A stretch of 64,000 bases of DNA from Bacteroidota bacterium (GTDB lineage Bacteria > Bacteroidota > Bacteroidia > Chitinophagales > Chitinophagaceae). Below are positions 18,937 through 27,012 of the stretch, piece by piece. Below the pieces are notes generated by a model. The model was given only the letters and a program-made list of their open reading frames with translations. It did no database searches and was not told the DNA's origin. The position numbers were made by a program, and so were the translations under genes. Location of the stretch: NCBI GenBank assembly GCA_018268035.1, contig JAFDXI010000161.1, forward strand, positions 112,530 through 176,529, read 5' to 3'. Position 1 is the first letter of the stretch. Every line of letters starts with the position of its first letter.

Positions 18937-20022
18937 ATGATTGCCTACCCAACCATAAAACGATTATCACTGCTATTTATATTTTTGATTTGTCTTAAAG
19001 ATATTCATGCCCAAGATACCGGTACATTAATTTTTCCAGATGAGAAACATTTTCAAAATATCAGACAATTAACTTTTAATGGCGATAATGCAGAAGCCTA
19101 CTGGAGTTATGATGATAAGCAAATAATTTTTCAACGTAAGGATGAAAAAGAAGGTATCATGTGCGACCGGATGTTTACAGGATTTATTCCCAAGCCCGGT
19201 GAAAAATTTCAGTTTAAACAATTAGGTGACGGCAAAGGAAGGGCAACCTGCGGATATTTTTTACCTGATGGCAAACATGTGATTTATGCATCTACTTTTT
19301 TAGGTGGCGACAGTTGCCCGCCTGTACCAGACCGTAGCAAATACGGTAACCGTTATCTCTGGCCTATCTACGACAGTTATGATATTTTTTTAGCAGACAC
19401 ATCAGGTAAAATTATCAAACGACTTACAAACACAAAAGGCTATGATGCAGAAGGTACACTTTCGCCAGATGGCAAAAAAATGGTTTTTACATCTATCCGT
19501 AATGGCGACCTTGATTTATATGTAATGGATTTGAAAACTGAAAAAGTTACACAGATAACACATGAGCTGGGTTATGATGGTGGTGCATGGTTTAGCCCTA
19601 ATGGAAAGAAAATTGTGTGGCGTGCCAGCCGGCCAAAAACACCAGAAGAAATTGCAGACTATAAAGATTTGCTGAGCAAAGGACTTGTAGCGCCAACACA
19701 AATGGAAGTATTTATTGCCAATGCCGATGGCAGTGATCAAAAACAGGTTACTCATCTTGCACAGGCTAATTGGGCGCCTAACTTTACTCCTGATGGGAAG
19801 CATATTATTTTCTGTAGCAATTATGAATACAAACATGGTTTCCCATTCAATATGTATTTAATCAATCTTGATGGAACCGGGCTTGAAAAAGTATCACACA
19901 ATAATGGCTTTGATGCATTCCCAATGTTTAGTTATGATGGCAAAAAAATAATGTTTTCATCTAATCGAAATAGTGGCGGTGGATACGAAATCAATCTGTT
20001 TATGGCAGACTGGGTAGAGTAA
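18937..20022 (+). CDS. Exported TolB-like beta-propeller (PD40 repeats)
   Basis: A 361-residue protein with a signal peptide (cleavage near DIHAQ, residue 26). It carries successive PD40/WD40-like blades: YWSYDDKQIIFQ, GYFLPDGKHVIYAST, GTLSPDGKKMVFTS, AWFSPNGKKIVWRAS, NFTPDGKHIIFCSN and MFSYDGKKIMFSSNR, each followed by the D-x-x-x-L/M-Y strand. The fold is that of TolB, but there is no N-terminal TolB domain and no tol-pal neighbours. The role is probably periplasmic or surface binding; the partner is unknown. Confidence 0.82.
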   Translation: MIAYPTIKRLSLLFIFLICLKDIHAQDTGTLIFPDEKHFQNIRQLTFNGDNAEAYWSYDDKQIIFQRKDEKEGIMCDRMFTGFIPKPGEKFQFKQLGDGKGRATCGYFLPDGKHVIYASTFLGGDSCPPVPDRSKYGNRYLWPIYDSYDIFLADTSGKIIKRLTNTKGYDAEGTLSPDGKKMVFTSIRNGDLDLYVMDLKTEKVTQITHELGYDGGAWFSPNGKKIVWRASRPKTPEEIADYKDLLSKGLVAPTQMEVFIANADGSDQKQVTHLAQANWAPNFTPDGKHIIFCSNYEYKHGFPFNMYLINLDGTGLEKVSHNNGFDAFPMFSYDGKKIMFSSNRNSGGGYEINLFMADWVE

Positions 20023-20103
20023 CCTTGTTTATCTCTAACAAAAATTTCATCATTCCTATTTACTATTCCATATTTTTGACCATCATCAAAAATTTGAATA
20101 ACC

Positions 20104-20571
20104 ATGTACACATTTTTGACAGGGCTGCATAATTTATTACGCTGGGTAATTTTATTATTGCTTGTTTTAAATATCATCAGGCATTTTTCTGCAATCAGCA
20201 AACCTTTTGGAAGCATTGATAAAAAGCTGGGTTTATGGCTGATGATTTTTGCACATATCCAGTTATTGATTGGTTTGTACCAATGGTTTGCAGGCGCTTA
20301 TGGATTTCATGATATTACTACAAACGGTATGTCATCAGTAATGCAAAATACTACAGGAAGATTTTATGCTGTTGAACATAGTGTTAGTATGATTATTGCC
20401 ATTCTGCTCATCACTTTTGCAAGAGGAATTTTCAGAAAAAATATAACCGACTCCAAAAAGCATCGTCGTTGTATTTTGTTATACCTGGTTGCATTATTGA
20501 TTATACTTGCAATGACGCCATGGCCGGGAATGGAAGGTATTGGCAGAAGCCTGATTCCCTGTTTTGGATAA
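20104..20571 (+). CDS. Four-helix integral membrane protein, cytochrome-b-like histidines
   Basis: 155 residues with about four TM helices (about 12-27, 46-66, 91-112, 126-144). Histidines sit at or near helix ends: LHNLLRW (H9), a HIQLLIGLYQWF helix start, and RFYAVEHSVSMIIAI. That spacing would suit bis-His heme ligation, and Bacteroidota homologues are often labelled cytochrome b-like, but no heme motif proves it. It ends just before the nucleotide-sugar dehydrogenase. Confidence 0.5.
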   Translation: MYTFLTGLHNLLRWVILLLLVLNIIRHFSAISKPFGSIDKKLGLWLMIFAHIQLLIGLYQWFAGAYGFHDITTNGMSSVMQNTTGRFYAVEHSVSMIIAILLITFARGIFRKNITDSKKHRRCILLYLVALLIILAMTPWPGMEGIGRSLIPCFG

Positions 20572-20629
20572 GCTGAAACATTTCCATTTTTTATTTCTAT
20601 ATTCAACCAAAACAGATAAACTTCAGATA

Positions 20630-21925
20630 TTGTCAATACTACAACAAAAAAATATTGCTGTTATTGGATTGGGTTATGTTGGACTTCCATTAGCAATAGA
20701 ATTTGCAAAACATTTTCGTGTCTATGGTTTTGATATCAATCAACATCGGGTTAATGAATTAAAAAAAGGCATAGACAAAACGCATGAAGCTGATGTTGCT
20801 GCTTTGAAACAAGTGGTAACCTCTAATAAAAAAATTAAGAAGGGTCTTTCGTTTACAAGCATATTAAAAGACATTTCAAGTTCAAATATTTTTATCGTTA
20901 CTGTGCCCACACCTGTTGACCAGTATCATTCGCCCAATCTCGGTCCTCTATTAGCCGCATCAGCAATGATTGGAAAAGTGTTGAAGAAAAACGATGTTGT
21001 TATTTATGAATCCACTGTTTATCCAGGGTGTACTGAAGATGATTGCGTGCCGGTTTTGGAAAAAAATTCCGGTTTGAAATTCAATAAAGATTTTTATGCT
21101 GGTTATTCGCCTGAACGTATCAACCCTGGTGATAAAATCAATACACTCACCAAAATAAAAAAAGTAACTTCAGGTTCAACACCTGCCATTGCAGCCGAAA
21201 TTGATGAATTGTATAAAACCATCATCAAAGCAGGTACACATCAAGCATCCAGTATAAAAGTTGCAGAAGCATCCAAAGCAATAGAAAATGCACAACGTGA
21301 TGTCAACATTTCTTTTGTCAATGAGCTCGCACTAATTTTTGATAAAATTGGAATTGACACTAATGATGTATTGGATGCAGCAGGCACCAAATGGAATTTT
21401 TTAAAATTCAAACCTGGATTGGTTGGCGGTCATTGCATCAGTGTTGACCCTTATTACCTGGCACACAAAGCTGTGTCATTAGGTTATCATCCACAGGTGA
21501 TTTTATCAGGCAGGCATGTCAATGATTATATGGGCCAGTTTGTTGCCGGGAAAGTGGTGAAAATGATGATTGACAAAGGGCATAAAATAAAAGATTCCAA
21601 TGTCCTGATCATGGGCATTGCATTTAAAGAAAACTGTCCTGATATCCGCAACAGCAGGGTAATTGATATATACCAGGAGCTAATCCAGTTTGGAATACAG
21701 GTAGATGTTTTTGATCCAAGAGCCAATGCATCTGAAGTAAAAAATGAATTCGACATAGATTTGATTGCTTCAGTCAACCCAAAGAAAAAATATGCAGCAA
21801 TTATTGTGGCAGTTTGCCATAAAGAATTTTTAAGTTTTGATTTTAAAAAATATAAAAAAAATCAGGCTGTTATTTTTGATGCAAAAGCCTGTCTTGACCG
21901 CGACATTGCAGATGCACGTTTATAA
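20630..21925 (+). CDS. UDP-N-acetylhexosamine 6-dehydrogenase (TviB/WbpO type)
   Basis: An NAD-dependent nucleotide-sugar dehydrogenase making a UDP-hexosaminuronate for surface polysaccharide. The Rossmann start is NIAVIGLGYVGLPLAIEF. TVPTPVDQYHSPNL and ESTVYPGCTE are conserved. The catalytic Cys is in GGHCISVDPYYL, preceded by GTKWNFLKFKPGLV. HVNDYMGQFVAGKV and MGIAFKENCPDIRNSRVIDI are typical of the TviB/WbpO group rather than UDP-glucose dehydrogenase. No ATG exists in frame: TTG at 20630 gives a family-like N-terminus of 431 residues, while TTG at 20564 would overlap the preceding gene. No glycosyltransferases are adjacent. Confidence 0.85.
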   Translation: MSILQQKNIAVIGLGYVGLPLAIEFAKHFRVYGFDINQHRVNELKKGIDKTHEADVAALKQVVTSNKKIKKGLSFTSILKDISSSNIFIVTVPTPVDQYHSPNLGPLLAASAMIGKVLKKNDVVIYESTVYPGCTEDDCVPVLEKNSGLKFNKDFYAGYSPERINPGDKINTLTKIKKVTSGSTPAIAAEIDELYKTIIKAGTHQASSIKVAEASKAIENAQRDVNISFVNELALIFDKIGIDTNDVLDAAGTKWNFLKFKPGLVGGHCISVDPYYLAHKAVSLGYHPQVILSGRHVNDYMGQFVAGKVVKMMIDKGHKIKDSNVLIMGIAFKENCPDIRNSRVIDIYQELIQFGIQVDVFDPRANASEVKNEFDIDLIASVNPKKKYAAIIVAVCHKEFLSFDFKKYKKNQAVIFDAKACLDRDIADARL

Positions 21926-22001
21926 TTTTTTGGTTTACTAATATCATCATTTCATTAAACTTTCAGGTAAAAATTTTATCCGAATACAAAAATTGCCTTG
22001 T

Positions 22002-22562
22002 ATGAAACAAAGGTTTCTCATTTTTTTTATTTTGGTATTCACCACAGGAAAAGTATTTAGTCAAAACCATGATACAGATACATCAGCAAACCTCAATACA
22101 GTTGATGGCATCATTCAAACTTTATATGGAGTAATATCTGGCCCAGCAGGTCAGGAAAGAAATTGGGAAACATTTAAAAATTTATTTTCAACAGATGCCC
22201 GCATGTATATTGCAGTGCCAGGCAAAAACAATAGTTCAACCCTAACCTCTATTACCCCTGATGATTATATTGAAAGAAACAAAACAAGGCTTTCAGACAT
22301 AGGTTTTAATGAAAGCGAATTATATCGAATTGTGAATACATATGGTGCAGGCACACAGGTATTCTCAACTTATGAAACGCATTTTACCAACAGGAATGGT
22401 GAAGAAGAAATCACCAAAGGCATCAACAATATCCAACTTTTTTTTAATGGAGACCGCTATTATATTGTGAGTATTTTTTGGGATGGCAATGCAAAAAACA
22501 TTGATGTGCCCGACCGCTATTTACCTGAAAATAAAAATACAGAATACCAGATAAATTTATAA
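22002..22562 (+). CDS. Exported NTF2/SnoaL-like protein, function unknown
   Basis: About 186 residues. A signal peptide MKQRFLIFFILVFTTGKVFSQ (ATG at 22002) is followed by an alpha+beta domain beginning with a long helix (VDGIIQTLYGVISGPAGQERNWETFKNLFSTDARMYIA). Strands with FSTYETHF, GINNIQLFFNGDRYYIVSIFWD are reminiscent of nuclear transport factor 2-like folds. No catalytic residues can be assigned. It is convergent with the helicase gene. Confidence 0.6.
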   Translation: MKQRFLIFFILVFTTGKVFSQNHDTDTSANLNTVDGIIQTLYGVISGPAGQERNWETFKNLFSTDARMYIAVPGKNNSSTLTSITPDDYIERNKTRLSDIGFNESELYRIVNTYGAGTQVFSTYETHFTNRNGEEEITKGINNIQLFFNGDRYYIVSIFWDGNAKNIDVPDRYLPENKNTEYQINL

Positions 22563-22603
22563 AAATTCAATCAATGATATTAATCGTTCTCATCTGAGAT
22601 TGT

Positions 22604-24946
22604 TTATTCAACAATTCTCAGTTTTGCATAATTGAGCATGATTTTTTTCTCTCCATTCAAATCAAACTTGATTGTGGCAATTGGGTTATGTGCACTTCCT
22701 TCAAGGCTTGTTACAAACCCAAACCCAAATTTTTGATGTTCTACTTTTTGGCCTTCCTTTAAATTGGTTGTATCACTTGGAACAAAATCTTTTGCCGGTG
22801 TATGCCGCACTGTTGGTTGAGGTTTATTTGGTGGCAGGTATGATGGCCGTTCATTTTTATTTTTTCCCTGCGATGATTGATCATTTTTACTGCCTGTAGG
22901 CTTGTTTTCAAAACCACGATGCATCCTTGCAAATGCAGTTCCCATGTTATTAAAATTAGTCTGGTTTCTTGCACCTCCACCTGCAAAAGACCTGTCTAAA
23001 AAATCTTCTGGCAATTCGTCCAAAAAACGGCTCGGTTCATTTTGTGTTAAGCTACCAAAACGATAACGTGTGTTGGCATAAGTCAGGAATAAATGTTTCT
23101 CAGCCCTGGTAACAGCAACATAAAATAATCGTCTTTCTTCTTCTAATTCTTCACGGGTATTTATACTCATTGCATTGGGGAAAAGCGTTTCTTCCAAACC
23201 ACCGACAAACACTACAGGAAATTCCAAACCTTTGGCAGCATGTATCGTCATCAGTTTTACAACATCAGCATTTTCATCCTTTTCATCAGCATCAGTCAGC
23301 AATGTTATCTGTTGCAGATAAGCGCCTAATGATTTATCACCCACTTCACCATCTTCATTTCCGGGGCTTTCAGTAAATTCTTTCACTGAGTTGAGCAACT
23401 CCTGCACGTTCTCATAACGCGCCAATCCTTCAGTGCTTTTATCATTGAAAAGCTCTTTTACAAAATTGGTATGCTTTCCCACTTGCACTGCTACATCATA
23501 AGCATTTTTATCAGTAAGCAAACTTTGAAAATAACGAATCATCGTCACAAAATTTTGCATTGCTTCCAATGTGCCTGCTTTAAAACCAAACTCTGCTGCC
23601 CTTGTCAAGACTTCCCAGAAAGTGATATTTTTTTCATTGGCAAAAACCAAAATTTTTTCAACAGAAGTTTTGCCAATACCCCGTACAGGATAATTGATAA
23701 TACGCTTCAATGCTTCTTCATCCCTTGTATTAACAATAACCCTGAGGTAAGCAATGAAATCTTTTATTTCTTTCCGTTGATAAAAACTAATGCCGCCATA
23801 AATCCTGTAAGCAATCCCCATGCGCCGAAGGCTCTCTTCATAAGCACGGCTTTGAGCATTAGTCCGGTATAGTATTGCAAAGTTTTTATTATAAAAATGA
23901 TTGCGCAGTTTTTGTTCCTGAATTGTATCAGCTACATATTTCCCTTCATCATTATCCGTCATTGTGCGTACCAGCTTTATTTTGTCACCTTGCACATTTT
24001 CAGTCCATAGTTGTTTGGGAAGCTGTCCTTTATTATTTTTTATTACTTCGTTGGCAACTTTTAAAATACTTTGTGTGCTGCGATAGTTTTGTTCCAGCTT
24101 AATCACTTTTACATCGTCATAATCTTTCTGAAACTGCAAAATATTTTCAATAGTAGCGCCGCGAAAACTGTAAATACTTTGTGCATCATCGCCCACCACG
24201 CAAATATTTTCATGGGCTGCCGCCAGCAATTTTGTTATCTGGTACTGAACAGGGTTGGTATCCTGGTATTCATCAATCAGAATATATTTAAACTTATGCT
24301 GGTATTTATATAACACTTCAGGGAATTCGTGCAACAACTCATACATCTTGAAAAGCAGGTCATCAAAGTCCATTGCACCGTTCTTAAAACATCGTGCGTT
24401 GTAAGCGCTATATACCTGTGCAATAGCAGGACGGTTAGAACGCATATCTTCCTGTTGCAGGTAATAATCAATGGCATATTCTTCAGGATTAACCAAAGCA
24501 TTTTTGGCAGCAGAAATCCTGTTGTGTACTACATTAGGTTTGTATAATTTATCATCCAGATGCAGTTCATTCACTACTGCTTTAATTACAGAACGGCTAT
24601 CATCTGTATCATAAATAGTAAAATTATTCGGATAGCCAATGCGGGGGGCTTCTGCTCTTAATATTCTTGCAAACACACTATGAAAAGTACCGATATAGAG
24701 GTTGCGTGCTTCATTATTACCCAATATTTTTTCCACCCTTTCTTTCATCTCAGCAGCAGCCTTGTTGGTAAAGGTTAATGCGAGGATGTTGAAAGCATCA
24801 ATACCATTGGCCATTAAATGGGCAATACGTGTAGTGAGCACTTTTGTTTTCCCGCTTCCTGCGCCGGCTACAATCATCAAAGGGCCGTTGATATGTGTCG
24901 CCGCTTCCCGTTGAGGTCCATTCAATCCTTTTAAATAATCCTGCAT
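22604..24946 (-). CDS. UvrD/PcrA superfamily 1A DNA helicase
   Basis: An ATP-dependent 3'-5' helicase for nucleotide-excision and mismatch repair or for displacing proteins from replication forks. 780 residues. Motif I is AGAGSGKT (27-34), Ia LALTFTNKAAAEM, II ILIDEYQDTN, III VGDDAQSIYSFRGA, IV KLEQNYRST, V LMTIHAAKGLEFPVVFVGGLEE, VI EEERRLFYVAVTRA. The C-terminus has a Tudor-like PcrA/UvrD tail (GQKVEHQKFGFGFVTSLEG ... KIMLNYAKLRIVE). A low-complexity Asn/Gln/Lys linker occupies about 660-725. Confidence 0.93.
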   Translation of the reverse strand: MQDYLKGLNGPQREAATHINGPLMIVAGAGSGKTKVLTTRIAHLMANGIDAFNILALTFTNKAAAEMKERVEKILGNNEARNLYIGTFHSVFARILRAEAPRIGYPNNFTIYDTDDSRSVIKAVVNELHLDDKLYKPNVVHNRISAAKNALVNPEEYAIDYYLQQEDMRSNRPAIAQVYSAYNARCFKNGAMDFDDLLFKMYELLHEFPEVLYKYQHKFKYILIDEYQDTNPVQYQITKLLAAAHENICVVGDDAQSIYSFRGATIENILQFQKDYDDVKVIKLEQNYRSTQSILKVANEVIKNNKGQLPKQLWTENVQGDKIKLVRTMTDNDEGKYVADTIQEQKLRNHFYNKNFAILYRTNAQSRAYEESLRRMGIAYRIYGGISFYQRKEIKDFIAYLRVIVNTRDEEALKRIINYPVRGIGKTSVEKILVFANEKNITFWEVLTRAAEFGFKAGTLEAMQNFVTMIRYFQSLLTDKNAYDVAVQVGKHTNFVKELFNDKSTEGLARYENVQELLNSVKEFTESPGNEDGEVGDKSLGAYLQQITLLTDADEKDENADVVKLMTIHAAKGLEFPVVFVGGLEETLFPNAMSINTREELEEERRLFYVAVTRAEKHLFLTYANTRYRFGSLTQNEPSRFLDELPEDFLDRSFAGGGARNQTNFNNMGTAFARMHRGFENKPTGSKNDQSSQGKNKNERPSYLPPNKPQPTVRHTPAKDFVPSDTTNLKEGQKVEHQKFGFGFVTSLEGSAHNPIATIKFDLNGEKKIMLNYAKLRIVE

Positions 24947-25035
24947 CCGCGCAAGTTAAATAGCATCACAATAAGGGGAGAAAAAAATTATTGACAGCAT
25001 TTTTCCTAACGTTAAAAGGATAAAAAGCAACGTTT

Positions 25036-25434
25036 ATGTATTTCAAAATTTTTGATTACAAGTTTGATGTTTTTTTACATCGAAATCAGGCAGTTGATTC
25101 ATATTTAAGAATGATTAAACCAATACTTATGCAACAGGAAATACAGATAATGCTTTACAGCGCTTTTGCACAAAAACATTTAAATGAAATTCAGAAAAAA
25201 GAAAGTAAGAAAGTTTCAAGAACAGAACATATTGCAGAAACCTGTGTAAACGGGTTATTACAAGAGATGTTGCCTGTGGTTTTTAAACCGGAAGAAGAGC
25301 ACAAGATGTATTTGTGGCAAATGTATTCCGCTTCATCATTTTTACAATTTGAGTTGGGCGAAGTACCAATCTCTATTGAAAAAAGATATTCACTCGACCC
25401 GCACAATTTTCTTGACACCATTTCACTTAACTAA
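25036..25434 (+). CDS. Hypothetical protein, 132 aa
   Basis: No recognised family. The predicted protein is mainly helical and soluble, with no signal peptide or TM segment. It contains a charged stretch HLNEIQKKESKKVSRTEHIAETCVNGLLQEMLPVVF, followed by a YLWQMYSASSFLQFELGEVPISIEKRYSLDPHNFLD tail. Internal ATGs at codons 26 and 32 could be the true start. It lies between the helicase (divergent) and the MFS gene (convergent). Codon use resembles its neighbours. Confidence 0.55.
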   Translation: MYFKIFDYKFDVFLHRNQAVDSYLRMIKPILMQQEIQIMLYSAFAQKHLNEIQKKESKKVSRTEHIAETCVNGLLQEMLPVVFKPEEEHKMYLWQMYSASSFLQFELGEVPISIEKRYSLDPHNFLDTISLN

Positions 25435-25446
25435 TTAAAATCAGCC

Positions 25447-26730
25447 TTAGCTAACCTTTTTTCCAACCCGGTTTCCGGCAACAGCAAAATAAAAAATAAA
25501 TAGATAACAGGGTATAAGAATCCAAAATGCTTGTTGCAGGCCAACATGCTCTCCTAATACAGCCCATATTTTGGGAAGTATAGCGCCACCGGAAATACCA
25601 ACAATTAATAAGGCAGCACCTGTTTTCAGATGTTTTCCCAAACCATCAATTGCGAGTGGCCATAATGCAGGCCATACCGGAGCGTTTGCAAAACCCAGCA
25701 ATGCAATAAATAAAATAGAAGTATAACCCGATGTAAAGATGGCACCTAAGGAAAATATTACTCCGAGTATTGCTGCAATACGCAATGCTTTTTCCTGTTT
25801 GATATATTTTGGAATTAATGCAATGCCTAATAAATAAGATACCAGCATTGCAATCATTGTATATGTAGTAAAGTGTTTTGCAATATCAAGCGGGATGCCT
25901 ATTTCTTTTCCATATACCTGTATGATGTCACCTGCCATTACTTCAACACCCACATATAAAAACAATGCGATAAATCCAAGGAATAAATATGTATGGGCGA
26001 AAATAGAACGCTTGTCCTTTGTTGACACTTCATTGGTTTCTTCTTCAGAGTTAATATCAGGCAAAGAAGAAAATCGAACCATTATTGCCAATGCTGCTAA
26101 TACAATTGCTAAAACAATATATGGCATTATTACCTGGTGTGCGAGGGCATCTAATTTTGCAGCTTTATCTACATCATTTAAAGTGGCAAGGCTTGCTTCG
26201 AATCCATTTGTATCTTTTAATAAAATAGCGCCCATGATTAATGGAGCAATAGCGCCTGCGCTTTTATTACAAACTCCCATTATGCTGATGCGTTTTGCAG
26301 CACTTTCAATCGGGCCAAGAATAGTGATGTATGGATTAGATGCAGTTTGCAACAATGCCAGGCCGATACCAATTACAAATAAACCGGTAAGAAATAATCC
26401 GAATGTACGGGCATTGGCTGCAGGAATAAAAATCAATGCGCCGATAGCCATTACAATCAAACCATACATCATCCCATTTTTAAACCCAACTTTCTCAATA
26501 ACCCATGATGACGGAAATGCCATCACAGCATAAGAAATATAAAAAGCAAATGTTACCCATACCGCCTGGGAAGTATCTAATTCGCAGGCAATTTGCAGAT
26601 AAGGTATCAACGTACTATTGACCCAAGTTACAAACCCGAAAATGAAAAATAAAATACCAATAATGAAAATTGATTTAGATGTATTTGTAACAGGCTTTGC
26701 ATGTATGGATGCTGCATTTTCTTGTGGCAT
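25447..26730 (-). CDS. Sugar MFS transporter, GluP/FucP family
   Basis: A proton-coupled monosaccharide symporter of 427 residues with 12 predicted TM helices. Family features are the N-terminal FIIGILFFIFGFVTWVNSTLIPYLQIACEL, FYISYAVMAFPSSWVIEKVGFKNGMMYGL (loop 2-3) and GLALLQTASNPYITILGP in TM4. GFANAPVWPALWPLAIDGLGKHLKTGAALLIVGISGGAILPKIWA in the C-half matches glucose/galactose (GluP) and fucose (FucP) permeases. It is divergent from the GH43 hydrolase gene across a palindrome-bearing spacer, suggesting import of a sugar released by that enzyme. The exact substrate cannot be read. Confidence 0.85.
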   Translation of the reverse strand: MPQENAASIHAKPVTNTSKSIFIIGILFFIFGFVTWVNSTLIPYLQIACELDTSQAVWVTFAFYISYAVMAFPSSWVIEKVGFKNGMMYGLIVMAIGALIFIPAANARTFGLFLTGLFVIGIGLALLQTASNPYITILGPIESAAKRISIMGVCNKSAGAIAPLIMGAILLKDTNGFEASLATLNDVDKAAKLDALAHQVIMPYIVLAIVLAALAIMVRFSSLPDINSEEETNEVSTKDKRSIFAHTYLFLGFIALFLYVGVEVMAGDIIQVYGKEIGIPLDIAKHFTTYTMIAMLVSYLLGIALIPKYIKQEKALRIAAILGVIFSLGAIFTSGYTSILFIALLGFANAPVWPALWPLAIDGLGKHLKTGAALLIVGISGGAILPKIWAVLGEHVGLQQAFWILIPCYLFIFYFAVAGNRVGKKVS

Positions 26731-26818
26731 AATTTTTTTGTTGTTATGAGCAAATCGTTTTTAAAAATAATAGATGTTTTGGATATGAATTCAAAAATAG
26801 GTTACCATTTTTCAAATT

Positions 26819-26848
26819 CAATAAACAATCGTTTGCGTTTGTTGATTG
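26819..26848. promoter_or_regulatory. Imperfect 30-bp palindrome between MFS and GH43 genes
   Basis: Arms CAATnAACAAnCG and CGnTTGTTnATTG around 4 central bases match at 11 of 15 pairs. It lies 88 bp before the MFS ATG and 164 bp before the GH43 ATG. Size and symmetry suit a dimeric sugar-responsive repressor or activator. No regulator gene is adjacent. Confidence 0.5.
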
Positions 26849-27012
26849 GTAAAAAATAAATGAGTTGATTTAAGGAAAAATAAACCACTATACAATTTTA
26901 TACTGTGTTTACCCGTATTCCAGACAGCTATTTCATCAGGAACGCCAATACAAAAATTGACTTATATATTTTTGCTTTTAATGTGGTCTAAAATACCTTA
27001 TAAAAAATTATC

